Positions 9,507-19,723 of a stretch of DNA of 64,000 nucleotides are shown here, one piece after another. Position numbers and translations under genes: made by a program. Position 1 is the first letter of the stretch. Every line of letters starts with the position of its first letter. The stretch comes from Pararhizobium sp. A13 (GTDB taxonomy: Bacteria > Pseudomonadota > Alphaproteobacteria > Rhizobiales > Rhizobiaceae), in assembly GCF_040126305.1 (NCBI RefSeq), contig NZ_CP149510.1, positions 3,731,001-3,795,000 on the forward strand, read 5' to 3'. The notes under the pieces were generated by a model. The model searched no databases. It was not told where the DNA came from and worked only from the letters and a program-made list of their open reading frames with translations.

Positions 9507-10817
9507 ATGATAATGAGCGACACGACATCCACGTTGTCGCCGACTGCACAGCCGTTGAACAAAGGCGCGCTCAACTCGCCCGCGCGCGTTCTCCTGGCAA
9601 GCCTGGTCGGCACGACGATCGAATTCTTCGACTTCTACGTTTATGCCACCGCCGCCGTGCTGGTGTTCCCGACGCTGTTTTTCCCGAACAGCGATCCGAC
9701 CACGGCTCTGCTCGCCTCTTTCGCAACCTTCTCGATCGCCTTCTTCGCCCGCCCGCTCGGCGCGGTCGTCTTTGGCCATTTCGGCGACCGGGTCGGACGC
9801 AAGACGACGCTTGTTGCGGCGCTTTTGACCATGGGTATCTCGACCGTCATCATCGGCCTGCTTCCCGCCTACGAGCAGATCGGCGTCATCGCGCCGCTCC
9901 TGCTTGCGTTGTGCCGCTTCGGCCAGGGTTTCGGCCTGGGAGGCGAATGGGGCGGCGCCGTGCTGCTCGCCACGGAAAATGCGCCGGAAGGCAAACGCAG
10001 CTGGTACGGCATGTTCCCGCAGCTCGGCGCGCCCGTCGGCCTGTTCCTGTCGTCCGGCGTGTTTTGGCTGCTTCTGCACGTGATCTCGCAGGACGCGCTG
10101 CTCAGCTGGGGCTGGCGCGTGCCGTTCATCGCCTCGATCATCCTGACCGCCGTCGGTCTCTGGGTGCGTCTCTCGATCACCGAAACGCCGGCCTTCCAGA
10201 AGGCGATCGACAGCCAGGAGCGCGTCGAAGTGCCGGTTGCCGAACTCTTCCGCAACCACAAGCGCAGTCTCGTGCTCGGCACCTTCGTGGCGCTGGCGAC
10301 CTTCGTCCTGTTCTACATCGGTTCGGCCTATCTCTTGTCCTACAACGTCAAGGTCCTGAAGATCCCGTTCATCGACGCGCTGGAAGTCCAGATCCTCGGC
10401 TCGGTTCTGTTCGGCATCTTCATCCCGATCGCCGGCAAGCTCGCCGAACGCTTCGGCCGCCGCGAGATCCTGATCGCAACCACCATACTGATCGGCATCT
10501 TTTCTTTCTTCCTGCCCGGTCTGATGACCAGCGGTGAAGGCTCGATCTTCGTTTTTGTCACGCTGGCGATGGCGCTGATGGGCATGACCTACGGGCTGAT
10601 TGGCACGGCGCTCGCCGCTCCTTTCCCGACGAATGTGCGCTACACCGGCTCGTCAGTCACCTTCAACTTCGCCGGCATCTTCGGCGCCTCGCTTGCGCCC
10701 TATATCGCGACCTGGCTGCAGGCGAACTACGGCATGACCTATGTCGGTTACTACCTCGGCGTGGCAGCGCTGATCACGCTCGTCTGCATCCTGCTTTCGG
10801 GTAAGGATGAGGTCTGA
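9507..10817 (+). CDS. MFS transporter, metabolite:H+ symporter (MHS) type
   Basis: This is a 436-residue inner membrane protein with about 12 hydrophobic segments. The N-terminal signature VGTTIEFFDFYVYATAA and the loop GHFGDRVGRKTTLV (cytoplasmic loop 2-3, DRxGRK) place it in the metabolite:H+ symporter branch, which includes ShiA, ProP, KgtP and citrate carriers. The second-half loop AERFGRREILI repeats the motif. The substrate cannot be read from the sequence. A second ATG six bases downstream (MSDTTST) is an equally possible start. It is the only plus-strand gene inside the dcw cluster and converges on murB, with a shared terminator between them. Confidence 0.9.
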   Translation: MIMSDTTSTLSPTAQPLNKGALNSPARVLLASLVGTTIEFFDFYVYATAAVLVFPTLFFPNSDPTTALLASFATFSIAFFARPLGAVVFGHFGDRVGRKTTLVAALLTMGISTVIIGLLPAYEQIGVIAPLLLALCRFGQGFGLGGEWGGAVLLATENAPEGKRSWYGMFPQLGAPVGLFLSSGVFWLLLHVISQDALLSWGWRVPFIASIILTAVGLWVRLSITETPAFQKAIDSQERVEVPVAELFRNHKRSLVLGTFVALATFVLFYIGSAYLLSYNVKVLKIPFIDALEVQILGSVLFGIFIPIAGKLAERFGRREILIATTILIGIFSFFLPGLMTSGEGSIFVFVTLAMALMGMTYGLIGTALAAPFPTNVRYTGSSVTFNFAGIFGASLAPYIATWLQANYGMTYVGYYLGVAALITLVCILLSGKDEV

Positions 10818-10841
10818 GGCCTCGACGTTCAACACAGACGA

Positions 10842-10875
10842 AAAAGCCGCGACGGATCGCTCCGCCGCGGCTTTT
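10842..10875. terminator. Bidirectional terminator between MFS gene and murB
   Basis: AAAAGCCGCG (10842-10851) pairs with CGCGGCTTTT (10866-10875); the A and T runs at either side serve both strands. It lies between the convergent ends of the MFS gene and murB and shows that the mraZ-murB unit ends here. Confidence 0.88.
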
Positions 10876-10897
10876 GCTTGTCTGTAAATTTGAGGGA

Positions 10898-11872
10898 TCA
10901 GGCAGTCAGCTGGCCAAGGAATTCCTTGACCTCGTAGCCGGGCATGAAATTGCCGATGCGCTTGATCTCCCATTCGAGCGTGATGCCCGAGGTTTCATAA
11001 ACCCGCTGGCGTACGGTTTCGCCGAGATATTCAAGCTCGTAGCCGCTCGCCTGGCCGGTGTTGATCATGAAGTTGCAATGCATCGGCGACATCTGGGCGC
11101 TGCCGATCATCAGGCCGCGGCAGCCCGCCTCGTCGATCAGCTTCCAGGCGGAATGACCGTCGGGGTTCTTGAAGGTCGAACCGCCGGTCTTCTCGCGGAT
11201 CGGCTGCACCGTCTCGCGGTGCTGCCGCACCGCATCCATATCGGCACGGATCTTCGCCTTGTCTTCCGGATAGCCCTCGAAGACGGCATGCGTGAAGATC
11301 AGGTCATTTGGCGCAGCGGAATGCCGGTACGTGTAGCCCATGTCGGCATTGGTGAGCACGTGCTTGTTACCCTTGCGATCGACCGCGTGAACCTCGACCA
11401 CGCGCTCGCGCGTCTCGCCGCCATTGGCGCCGGCGTTCATACGCAGTGCGCCGCCGATCGAGCCGGGGATGCCGTAGTAGAAATGGAACCCGCCGATGCC
11501 GTGATCGAGCGTCATTGCTGCAAGGTTCTTGTCCGGGCAGATCGCCCCCGCTTTGACGCGGGTCTCGGAAACCAGCTCGACGTCGCCGAACCCCTTGGCC
11601 GAGAGCCGGATGACGACACCCGGAATGCCGCCGTCGCGCACGAGCAGGTTCGAACCGACGCCTGCGACCATGACAGGCACGTCGGCTGGCAGCAGCTTCA
11701 AAAAGGCGACGAGGTCGTCGGCGTCATGCGGCTGGAACATCAGTTCGGCAAGGCCGCCGGCACGAAACCAGGTGACGCGGTCCATCGGCGCGTCCGGCGT
11801 CAAACGCCCGCGCAATTCATTCACGCCCGCCCCAAGAGAGGCTAGCAGCTTGGTACCATCAACCTGTTTCAT
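10898..11872 (-). CDS. murB: UDP-N-acetylenolpyruvoylglucosamine reductase MurB
   Basis: MurB is the cytoplasmic FAD enzyme that reduces UDP-GlcNAc-enolpyruvate to UDP-MurNAc. The 324-residue product contains [16 protein letters not shown] (FAD-binding PCMH fold), [20 protein letters not shown], the catalytic-serine region [19 protein letters not shown], and the C-terminal Glu in [12 protein letters not shown]. The start ATG overlaps the murC stop by four bases. It is the last gene of the long mraZ-to-murB unit and is followed by a strong bidirectional terminator. Confidence 0.97.
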   Translation of the reverse strand: MKQVDGTKLLASLGAGVNELRGRLTPDAPMDRVTWFRAGGLAELMFQPHDADDLVAFLKLLPADVPVMVAGVGSNLLVRDGGIPGVVIRLSAKGFGDVELVSETRVKAGAICPDKNLAAMTLDHGIGGFHFYYGIPGSIGGALRMNAGANGGETRERVVEVHAVDRKGNKHVLTNADMGYTYRHSAAPNDLIFTHAVFEGYPEDKAKIRADMDAVRQHRETVQPIREKTGGSTFKNPDGHSAWKLIDEAGCRGLMIGSAQMSPMHCNFMINTGQASGYELEYLGETVRQRVYETSGITLEWEIKRIGNFMPGYEVKEFLGQLTA

Positions 11873-13284
11873 GCGGAATTTCCTGAAATGCCTGCGAGTT
11901 CCTTCGGAAGGGCGGCAGCCCAGTAAGTGATGCTGCCAGCCCCCAAGAGAACCACAAAGTCACCCGGTTGCGCAATGGCGGAGACAACGGGCGCGATCAC
12001 TTCCGGGCCTTCGATGAAGCGGGCGTCGCGGTGACCACCTGCCTTGATGCGAGAGACGAGTTCCGGCGAGTTGACGCCTTCGATCGGATCCTCGCCGGCT
12101 GAATAGACCGGCGCCAGCAGGACGGTATCGGCATCATTGAAGCAGGCGGAAAAATCCTCGAACAGGCTGTGCAGCCGCGAGAAACGGTGCGGCTGGTGCA
12201 CGGCGATGACGCGGCCCTGGCAGGCTTCGCGCGCAGCTCTCAGCACGGCCTTGATCTCGACGGGGTGGTGGCCGTAGTCGTCATAGACGCGCACACCGTT
12301 CCACTCACCGGTGAAGGTGAAGCGCCGTTTGACGCCGCTGAACGCCGCCAGCCCCTTGGCGATGGCGTCCGGTTTGATGCCGAGACGCTGGGCAACCGCG
12401 ATCGCAGCCGTCGCGTTCGAGACGTTGTGACGACCCGGCATCGGCAGGCGCAGATCCGGCAATTTGATAATCTGGCCGGTTCGGCGGCGGCGGATTTCGA
12501 CGTCGAAGACCGAGGTCGCGCCGTCCATGCGGATATTGGAAAAGCGCACATCCGCCTGCGGGTTTTCGCCGTAGGTGATAACCTTGCGGTCCTCGATCTT
12601 CGACACCATGGTCTGCACCTCGGGATGATCGAGGCACATGACCCCGAAGCCGTAGAAGGGCACGTTTTCGACGAACTGGCGGAAGGCCGCACGCACGGCA
12701 TCGAAATTGCCATAGTGATCGAGATGCTCTGGGTCGATATTGGTGACGACGGCGACGTCGGCGGGCAGTTTCAGGAAGGTGCCGTCCGATTCGTCGGCCT
12801 CGACGACCATCCACTCGCCCTCGCCCATACGGGCATTGGTGCCGTAGGCATTGATGATGCCGCCATTGATGACGGTCGGGTCGAGCCCGCCGGCTTCGAG
12901 GAGCGAGGCGACCATCGACGTGGTGGTGGTCTTGCCGTGGGTGCCACCGATCGCAATCGCATTGCGGAAGCGCATCAGTTCGGCGAGCATTTCGGCGCGA
13001 CGCACCACCGGCAGCAGTTTTTCACGCGCGGCGATCAGTTCCGGGTTGCTCTTCTTGATGGCGGTCGAGACGACGACGACTTCGGCGTCACCGATGTTTT
13101 CCGCCTTATGGCCGACGAAAACCTCGATGCCCTTGTCTCGCAGGCGCTGGACATTGGCGCTGTCGGACTGGTCGGAGCCCTGCACCCGGTGGCCGAGATT
13201 GTGCAGCACTTCGGCAATACCGCTCATGCCGATACCGCCGATGCCGATGAAATGAACCAGGCCGATCGTCTGCGGCATCTTCAT
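11869..13284 (-). CDS. murC: UDP-N-acetylmuramate--L-alanine ligase MurC
   Basis: MurC is the first Mur ligase and adds L-alanine to UDP-MurNAc with ATP in the cytoplasm. The 471-residue protein has the Rossmann-like N-terminus [17 protein letters not shown], the P-loop [17 protein letters not shown], the Mur-ligase Glu/His region [10 protein letters not shown] and [12 protein letters not shown], and the C-terminal [15 protein letters not shown] characteristic of MurC. Its start overlaps the murG stop by four bases and its stop overlaps the murB start, a tightly coupled murG-murC-murB block. Confidence 0.98.
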   Translation of the reverse strand: MKMPQTIGLVHFIGIGGIGMSGIAEVLHNLGHRVQGSDQSDSANVQRLRDKGIEVFVGHKAENIGDAEVVVVSTAIKKSNPELIAAREKLLPVVRRAEMLAELMRFRNAIAIGGTHGKTTTTSMVASLLEAGGLDPTVINGGIINAYGTNARMGEGEWMVVEADESDGTFLKLPADVAVVTNIDPEHLDHYGNFDAVRAAFRQFVENVPFYGFGVMCLDHPEVQTMVSKIEDRKVITYGENPQADVRFSNIRMDGATSVFDVEIRRRRTGQIIKLPDLRLPMPGRHNVSNATAAIAVAQRLGIKPDAIAKGLAAFSGVKRRFTFTGEWNGVRVYDDYGHHPVEIKAVLRAAREACQGRVIAVHQPHRFSRLHSLFEDFSACFNDADTVLLAPVYSAGEDPIEGVNSPELVSRIKAGGHRDARFIEGPEVIAPVVSAIAQPGDFVVLLGAGSITYWAAALPKELAGISGNSA

Positions 13285-14405
13285 GAGCGTGTTTCCTTGA
13301 ACTGTGCAATCGTCGAGCCGCTGGCAATAGCTTCAACCATGGCGGCAAGCAAGCGCGCTGCGTCCGGTTTGCCCGCCTGTTTGGCACTTTCGGCCATGCC
13401 GGTGAGCTTGGCCGGATTGTTCATGGCGCCGGTCAGTATCTTGCTCAGCTTCTCAGCCGAAAGTTCGGCCTGGGCGATCACCTTGGCCCCTCCGGTCGCG
13501 GCAAGTGCGGCCGCATTGGCGGCCTGATCATGATCGAGCGCGTAGGGGTAAGGCACCAGGATCGCCGGGCGGCCGATCACCGCTATCTCCGAGACCGTGG
13601 AGGCGCCTGAGCGGCAGATGACCAGATGAGCCTTGGCGATGCGCTCCGCCATGTCGGTAAAGAACGGTGCGATGTCCGCATTCATCTCGAGCCTGGCAAT
13701 GCAGCCTTCGACCATCGGCATGTCTTCGACGCGGGCCTGCTGGGTGACGCGCAGGCGCGCCCGCAAGCTGTCGTCGAGCAGGCTGATTGCCGTCGGCACA
13801 CTCTTCGAAAAATACTGCGCGCCCTGGCTGCCACCGAAGACGACGAGGCGGAAATCTTCACCTTCACCAGACGGCTGATACGGCACTTTGGCGGCATCCA
13901 ACACCGCCGGCCGAACAGGATTTCCCGTCGTCACGGTCTTTGCGGCATAGGGGCCATTCGTTTCCGGCAGAAAACCGCCGGCAATTGCCCTGACACGTTT
14001 GGCGAGAGCCTTGTTCGCCCTTCCCATCACAGCATTCTGCTCGTGGATCATCGAGGGAATGCCCATGCCGGTTGCGGCCAGCAATGGCGGAATCGTCGGA
14101 TAGCCACCGAAACCGACGACGACCTTCGGCCGGACCTTTGCCATCAATCGGCGGGCGATACGCATGCCGGACCAGAGCGTCCACAGCGAGCCTGCAACTT
14201 TCAAAGGGTTCTTCGAGCCAATGGTTGCCGACGGCACCACATGGATTTCATCCGCTGGAAATTTTCCCGCATAGCGCTCGGCCCGGCTGTCCGTCACCAG
14301 GTGGACGGAATAGCCGAGTGCCTTCAACTCGTGCGCCAAGGCTTCCGCCGGAAACAGATGGCCGCCGGTTCCGCCGGCGGCGAGCATAATGATGCCTTTG
14401 GTCAT
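13281..14405 (-). CDS. murG: UDP-GlcNAc:lipid I N-acetylglucosaminyltransferase MurG
   Basis: This GT-B glycosyltransferase acts at the inner face of the cytoplasmic membrane and converts lipid I to lipid II. The 374-residue product has the glycine-rich [17 protein letters not shown] loop near the N-terminus, the [12 protein letters not shown] motif, [13 protein letters not shown], and the UDP-GlcNAc-binding [27 protein letters not shown] region with [11 protein letters not shown]. All are diagnostic of MurG. It lies 23 bases downstream of ftsW and overlaps murC by four bases. Confidence 0.98.
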   Translation of the reverse strand: MTKGIIMLAAGGTGGHLFPAEALAHELKALGYSVHLVTDSRAERYAGKFPADEIHVVPSATIGSKNPLKVAGSLWTLWSGMRIARRLMAKVRPKVVVGFGGYPTIPPLLAATGMGIPSMIHEQNAVMGRANKALAKRVRAIAGGFLPETNGPYAAKTVTTGNPVRPAVLDAAKVPYQPSGEGEDFRLVVFGGSQGAQYFSKSVPTAISLLDDSLRARLRVTQQARVEDMPMVEGCIARLEMNADIAPFFTDMAERIAKAHLVICRSGASTVSEIAVIGRPAILVPYPYALDHDQAANAAALAATGGAKVIAQAELSAEKLSKILTGAMNNPAKLTGMAESAKQAGKPDAARLLAAMVEAIASGSTIAQFKETRS

Positions 14406-14428
14406 GATCAGTCCTTATTCCGCCGACC

Positions 14429-15583
14429 CTATTCCGCTGGAACGCCCATGCCTGAGCGAAACAGGCTGCGCTCGACAGCGCGCTTTTCCGGACGATGGCG
14501 GGTCAGCGCCAGGATGAAACCCGCCGTCACGCAGATCGCCACCATGGAGGAACCGCCATAGGAGATCAACGGCAGGGTCATGCCCTTGGCCGGCAGAAGC
14601 TCGAGGTTGACGCCGATATTGATCATCGACTGGATGCCGATCTGCAGCACGAGGCCGGCAACGGCGAAGCGGGTGAAGTCGTTGCGCTCGCGGAAGGCGT
14701 GGGAGAGACCGCGCATGACGAGGAAAGCGAAGATCAGCACGATGACCATGCAGAAGATAATGCCGAACTCTTCGGCCGCGACCGAGAAGATGAAGTCGGT
14801 GTGGCTATCCGGGATGATCCGCTTGACGATGCCTTCGCCCGGTCCCTGCCCCAGCCAGTCGCCGCGAATGATCGCCTCGCGCGCGGTATCGACCTGGAAG
14901 GTGTCGCCCTCCCCGGTCAGGAACCGGTCGATACGGCCGGCCACGTGCGGCAGAATGGTATAGGCGACCACGAGCCCCCCGACCGCCGAACCGCCGAGCA
15001 CGACGATCCACAGCCAGGGCATGCCGGCCATGAAGAACATGCCGCCCCAGACGGCCGTCGTCAGGATCGTCTGACCAAGGTCGGGCTGCGCTACCAGCAG
15101 CGCCACGACGATGCCGTAAAGCAGGATGGCGAACAGGTTGCCTGGAATTTCCGGCTGGCGCGCATGTTCGGAAAACAACCAGGCGCAAACGACGACGAAG
15201 GCCGGCTTCATGAACTCGGAAGGTTGAACCGACAGGCCGGCAAGCGAAATCCAGCGGCGGGAGCCCTTGACCTCGGCGCCGAAGAACAATGCCAGCACCA
15301 TGAAGGCGAGCGAGGCGAGAAGCAGGATCATCGCCGTTCGGCGCACCTGCCGCGGCGAGAGGAAGGAGATGCCGATCATAACAGCAAGCGACGGCAGGAG
15401 GAACGCGGCGTGCCTCTTGACGAAGTGGAAGCTGTCAAGATTGAGCCGCTCAGCCACCGCCGGGCTTGCGGCGAAGGACAGCATGAAGCCGATCCCCATC
15501 AACAGAATGAAGGTCGCCAGGAAGAACCTGTCGATCGTCCAGAACCAGTCGGCCACGGGGCCACGCTCGGCACGGCTTACCAT
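14429..15583 (-). CDS. ftsW: Peptidoglycan polymerase FtsW (SEDS family)
   Basis: This is a polytopic inner membrane glycosyltransferase that polymerises lipid II at the septum together with FtsI. The 384-residue protein has about ten hydrophobic segments, the extracellular loop PHVAGRIDRFLTGEGDTFQVD, the SEDS motif GEGIVKRIIPDSHTDFIFSVAAEEFG and the C-terminal PLISYGGSSM. The Asp in the long periplasmic loop is the expected catalytic region. It sits between murD (83 bases upstream) and murG (23 bases downstream). Confidence 0.96.
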   Translation of the reverse strand: MVSRAERGPVADWFWTIDRFFLATFILLMGIGFMLSFAASPAVAERLNLDSFHFVKRHAAFLLPSLAVMIGISFLSPRQVRRTAMILLLASLAFMVLALFFGAEVKGSRRWISLAGLSVQPSEFMKPAFVVVCAWLFSEHARQPEIPGNLFAILLYGIVVALLVAQPDLGQTILTTAVWGGMFFMAGMPWLWIVVLGGSAVGGLVVAYTILPHVAGRIDRFLTGEGDTFQVDTAREAIIRGDWLGQGPGEGIVKRIIPDSHTDFIFSVAAEEFGIIFCMVIVLIFAFLVMRGLSHAFRERNDFTRFAVAGLVLQIGIQSMINIGVNLELLPAKGMTLPLISYGGSSMVAICVTAGFILALTRHRPEKRAVERSLFRSGMGVPAE

Positions 15584-15666
15584 CTCTTCGTCCCCTTCAA
15601 CGGCGCGTCCGGCGCCAATCTGTCGTCAGCAGGGCTATCGGCCCTCATAAACCGCGAGTTGCGGCC

Positions 15667-17058
15667 TCATATCAGCATCGTCACGCCGTCGATCGCAGCC
15701 ACATGGCCGACGAAGGCATCGCCCCTGACTTCGAAGTTCTTATACTGGTCGAAGCTTGCGCAAGCCGGGGAGAGCATGACGGCGGATGGCCCCCCTTCGT
15801 CCTTCGCCGCGTCGGCAGCGGCATGGGCAACCGCCTGCTCCAATGTCCCGGAAATCTCGAACGGCACGGCCTCGCCCAGCGTTGCCGCGAAAGCGGGCGC
15901 CGCCTCGCCGATCAGATAGGCCTTGGCGATCTTCGGGAAGAACGGCGACAGCGTCGTGATGCCGCCCTCTTTCGGCAGGCCGCCGGCGATCCAGTAGATC
16001 CGCTCATAGCTCGACAAGGCGGGCGCTGCCGCATCCGCATTGGTCGCCTTGCTGTCGTTGACGAAAACCACCTGCCCCTTGCGACCGACCGGCTGCATGC
16101 GGTGCTTCAGCCCCGGGAAAGACGAGAGGCCTTTGACGATGTCTGCCTGCGAGACGCCGACGGCAAGGCAGGCGGCAATTGCCGCTGCCGCATTCTGGGC
16201 ATTATGGCCACCGCGCAGGGTCTGGATACCATCAAGATCAGCAAACAGGCTGATTGCTCCGGAAAGGGCCCGCACAATCCGGCTACCCTCGGCATAGAGA
16301 CCATCCGCCAGCACATGACGCCGCGAAATCCGCACGACCTTGGTGCCGGAGCGCTCGACACGATCGGCGATCAGGCTCGAAAAACTGTCATCGACGCCGA
16401 CAACGGCAACCCGGCTTCCGGCGACCAGACGTTCCTTGATGTCGGCGTAGTGCTGCATCGTACCGTGCCGATCGAGATGATCCGGCGTCAGGTTGAGCAG
16501 GATGCCGGCGGACGGATTGATCGTCGGCGCAAGGTCGATCTGGTAGGACGAGCATTCGACGACATAGAAGCGGCCGTTCTTGGGAGGATCAAGCGTCAAG
16601 ACCGCCGTGCCGATGTTGCCGCCGAGCTGGGTGTCACGGCCGCCGGTCTTGAGGATATGGGCGATCAGCGCCGTCGTCGTGGATTTTCCGTTGGTGCCGG
16701 TGATGGCGATGAAGGCGCAATCCGGCGCATGGGCCCGCCGTTCGCGCACGAAAAGCTCGACATCTCCAATGATCTCGACACCGGCTGCATGGGCAAGATC
16801 GACGGTCCAGTGCGGCTTCGGATGCGTGAGCGGAACGCCCGGCGACAAAACGAAGGCGGAAAAGGCGCTCCAGTCCGCCTGTCGCAGATCACCGGTACCG
16901 ATGCCCTCGGAAACCGCCTTGGCAACGCTCTCGGGACTGTCGTCCCAGGCCGTAACCTTAGCGCCACCGGCTACCAGCGCCTGCGCCGTCGCCAGACCGG
17001 AGCCGCCGAGACCGAAGAGCGCGACCTGCTTGCCCTGAAATGTCGTGACGGGGATCAT
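15667..17058 (-). CDS. murD: UDP-N-acetylmuramoyl-L-alanine--D-glutamate ligase MurD
   Basis: MurD adds D-glutamate to UDP-MurNAc-L-Ala in the cytoplasm. The 463-residue protein begins with a Rossmann-like [20 protein letters not shown], has the ATP P-loop [19 protein letters not shown], the [20 protein letters not shown] motif, and in the C-terminal domain [17 protein letters not shown] and [13 protein letters not shown], which are specific to MurD. It follows mraY after six bases, so the two are probably coupled. Confidence 0.97.
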   Translation of the reverse strand: MIPVTTFQGKQVALFGLGGSGLATAQALVAGGAKVTAWDDSPESVAKAVSEGIGTGDLRQADWSAFSAFVLSPGVPLTHPKPHWTVDLAHAAGVEIIGDVELFVRERRAHAPDCAFIAITGTNGKSTTTALIAHILKTGGRDTQLGGNIGTAVLTLDPPKNGRFYVVECSSYQIDLAPTINPSAGILLNLTPDHLDRHGTMQHYADIKERLVAGSRVAVVGVDDSFSSLIADRVERSGTKVVRISRRHVLADGLYAEGSRIVRALSGAISLFADLDGIQTLRGGHNAQNAAAAIAACLAVGVSQADIVKGLSSFPGLKHRMQPVGRKGQVVFVNDSKATNADAAAPALSSYERIYWIAGGLPKEGGITTLSPFFPKIAKAYLIGEAAPAFAATLGEAVPFEISGTLEQAVAHAAADAAKDEGGPSAVMLSPACASFDQYKNFEVRGDAFVGHVAAIDGVTMLI

Positions 17059-17064
17059 CGGCTC

Positions 17065-18165
17065 CTACCGCAGCTTCAGGGTCGCGAGGCCGACCATGGC
17101 GAGGATGACTGAGATGATCCAGAAGCGGATGACGACCTGGCTTTCCGTCCAGCCCTTCTTTTCGAAATGATGGTGGATCGGCGCCATCAGGAAGACGCGC
17201 TTGCCGGTGCGCTTGAACCAGAACACCTGGATGATCACCGACAGGGTTTCCATGACGAACAGGCCGCCGATGATGATCATGACGATCTCGTGCTTGGTGG
17301 CGACGGCGACAGTGCCGATCAGGCCTCCCAAAGCGAGCGAACCGGTATCACCCATGAAGATGGCGGCCGGCGGCGCGTTGAACCAGAGGAAACCGAGACC
17401 TGCGCCGATGACGGCACCGAGAATGACGGCGAGTTCACCGGTGCCGGGCACGAAATGGATCTGCAGGTAGTTCGCGAACACCGCGTTGCCGGCAAGGTAG
17501 GCGATAACCCCGAAGGAGGCGGCTGCGATCATGACCGGCACGATGGCAAGTCCATCAAGGCCGTCGGTCAGGTTGACCGCGTTACCGGCACCGACGATGA
17601 CGAAGCCGCCGAACAGAATGAAGAAATAGCCGAGATTGAGGGTGAAATCCTTCAGGAACGGGAATGTCAGCGACGAGCCGAAGGTCGAGCCGGCCGTTCC
17701 TGCCGAAAGCGCCGTGCGCATCATGAAGAAGACGGCGATGGCGGCAATGAGGAATTCGAGGCCGAGACGCGCCTTGCCGGAAAAGCCCTTGTCCGACTGC
17801 TTCGTCACCTTGAGATAATCGTCGTAAAAACCGATAGCGCCGAAACCGAGCGTCACCAGCAGGGTCGAGACCACGTAGACGCTGGAAAGATCGGCCCAGA
17901 GCAGCGAGCTGCCGACAATACCGGCAAGGATCATCAGCCCGCCCATGGTCGGCGTGCCGGCCTTCTTGAAATGGGTCTGAGGCCCGTCCGCGCGGATCGG
18001 CTGGCCACGGCCCTGCCGGACACGCAGCGACGAGATCATGCGCGGGCCGAACAGGAAGACGATGATTGCCGATGTGAACAGGGCGGCGCCGGTACGGAAG
18101 GTAATGTACCGGAAGAGATTGAAGAATTGAAAATGGTCCGCCAGTTCGACAAGCCAGATGAGCAT
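17065..18165 (-). CDS. mraY: Phospho-MurNAc-pentapeptide translocase MraY
   Basis: MraY is an inner membrane enzyme with about ten helices that transfers phospho-MurNAc-pentapeptide to undecaprenyl phosphate to make lipid I. The 366-residue protein shows [19 protein letters not shown] (catalytic Asp-Asp), [26 protein letters not shown] and the cytoplasmic loop [18 protein letters not shown] with its HHH motif. It lies downstream of murF after a 123-base gap and immediately upstream of murD. Confidence 0.98.
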   Translation of the reverse strand: MLIWLVELADHFQFFNLFRYITFRTGAALFTSAIIVFLFGPRMISSLRVRQGRGQPIRADGPQTHFKKAGTPTMGGLMILAGIVGSSLLWADLSSVYVVSTLLVTLGFGAIGFYDDYLKVTKQSDKGFSGKARLGLEFLIAAIAVFFMMRTALSAGTAGSTFGSSLTFPFLKDFTLNLGYFFILFGGFVIVGAGNAVNLTDGLDGLAIVPVMIAAASFGVIAYLAGNAVFANYLQIHFVPGTGELAVILGAVIGAGLGFLWFNAPPAAIFMGDTGSLALGGLIGTVAVATKHEIVMIIIGGLFVMETLSVIIQVFWFKRTGKRVFLMAPIHHHFEKKGWTESQVVIRFWIISVILAMVGLATLKLR

Positions 18166-18288
18166 AAGGGACCTTTCCCCAAAGGTTCGTTGCAGATTCC
18201 GTCCATCAGAATCACCGAATGGAAGAATAACTGCGTGGTATCAAAAGTGTCAGCATGGAACTTCGGCCATGAAAGCCTTGTCCCAGCC

Positions 18289-19722
18289 TTATTCGGCCTG
18301 TCCCGCCTTGGATGAAGGCGGATATTTCTCAAGCAAAGCCGCAACGATCCTGCCGCAACCAGTCCCCTTGGACGACTTGATCATCACCACATCGCCAGCC
18401 GCGATCGATCCGAGGGCAAATTCCTTGAGGTCCTCGACCGTTTCGCGATATTCGACGCGGATATCCTCAGGTAGCGCATCGCGCAGCTGCGCCATCTCCG
18501 GCCCGGCGAGCCAGACATCGCGGATACCGGCTTCGACCAGCGGCGCAGCAAGCCCGGCATGGACCTTGCCAGCGAATTCGCCCATCTCCAGCATGTCGCC
18601 GAGAATGGCGACACGCCGGCCGCCCTCGGGCAGTTCGGTATCCTGGAGGAGAGCGATCGCCGCCCGCATCGAGGCCGGATTGGCGTTGTAGCTTTCATCG
18701 ATCAGAACGAAGGAACCCGAGCCGATAGGCAGACGGTACCTTGCGCCCCGCCCCTTCTCCGGCACCAGGGTGGCAAGGGCCGCAACCGCGGCATCCACGT
18801 CCGCCCCGACGACACTTGCCGCACCGAGCGCGGCCAGCGCGTTTTCGGCGATGTGACGGCCCGGCGCGCCCATCTGGATTTCCAGCGTTCTGCCGCCGAT
18901 CGCCGCCCAGAGCACCGCCCCTTCCGAGCCGCCTGCGAATTCCACCATACGGAAATCGGCCTTGGCGCTGCTGCCGAAGCTGTGCACATGGGCAACGCCC
19001 AGCACCGTTGCTGCTTTTTCCAGCGTCTCGAATCGCTCGTTGTCACGGTTGAGGATCACATGGCCGTCGTCGACGAGCCCTTCCATGATCTCCGCCTTGG
19101 CAGCGGCAATCTCGCCGAGATCTTTGAAATTACCGAGATGGGCGGCGGCGATCGTGGTGATGATCGCCACATGTGGGCGAACCATCCTGACCAGCGGCCG
19201 GATCTCATCAGCGTGGTTCATGCCGATCTCGAAGATGCCGAAATCGGTGTTTTCCGGCATGCGTGACAGCGTCAGCGGCACCCCCCAATGATTGTTGAAC
19301 GAGGCAACCGACGCATGCACCCGGCCGGATGGCGACAACAGGTGGCGCAGCATCTCCTTGGTGGTGGTCTTGCCGACGGAACCGGTGACCGCGATGATCT
19401 TCGCGGCGCTGCGGTCACGGGCGGCACAGCCGAGCCGCACCATGGCCTCCAGCACATCATCCACGACGATCATCGGCGCGATCAGCCGCCCGAGCGCCGG
19501 CAGTTTCGCCTCGCTGATGACCAGGAGTGCAGCCCCGTTGGCAATCGCGATACCGGCATAGTCGTGGCCGTCGACCCGGTCGCCCTTGATCGCGAAGAAC
19601 GCTTCACCTTTGGCGATTGAGCGGCTGTCGATCGAGATCCCAGTAATGCCTTCAGGCAGGTTTCCCATCGGGCGGCCGTGCATGGCTGCCAGCAGGTCGC
19701 TTACTGTCCAGAGAAAGCTCAA
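18289..19722 (-). CDS. murF: UDP-MurNAc-tripeptide--D-alanyl-D-alanine ligase MurF
   Basis: MurF adds the D-Ala-D-Ala dipeptide made by DdlB to finish the cytoplasmic pentapeptide precursor. The 477-residue protein has the P-loop AVTGSVGKTTTKEMLRHLL, SFNNHWGVPLTLSRMP, EIGMNHADEI, and ESYNANPASMRAAI and AILGDMLEMGEFA in the C-terminal domain. The start codon appears to be TTG at 19722, with GGGAGG about eight bases upstream; the next ATG is 13 codons later. murF begins one base after the murE stop, so translation is probably coupled. Confidence 0.96.
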   Translation of the reverse strand: MSFLWTVSDLLAAMHGRPMGNLPEGITGISIDSRSIAKGEAFFAIKGDRVDGHDYAGIAIANGAALLVISEAKLPALGRLIAPMIVVDDVLEAMVRLGCAARDRSAAKIIAVTGSVGKTTTKEMLRHLLSPSGRVHASVASFNNHWGVPLTLSRMPENTDFGIFEIGMNHADEIRPLVRMVRPHVAIITTIAAAHLGNFKDLGEIAAAKAEIMEGLVDDGHVILNRDNERFETLEKAATVLGVAHVHSFGSSAKADFRMVEFAGGSEGAVLWAAIGGRTLEIQMGAPGRHIAENALAALGAASVVGADVDAAVAALATLVPEKGRGARYRLPIGSGSFVLIDESYNANPASMRAAIALLQDTELPEGGRRVAILGDMLEMGEFAGKVHAGLAAPLVEAGIRDVWLAGPEMAQLRDALPEDIRVEYRETVEDLKEFALGSIAAGDVVMIKSSKGTGCGRIVAALLEKYPPSSKAGQAE

Positions 19723-19723
19723 A

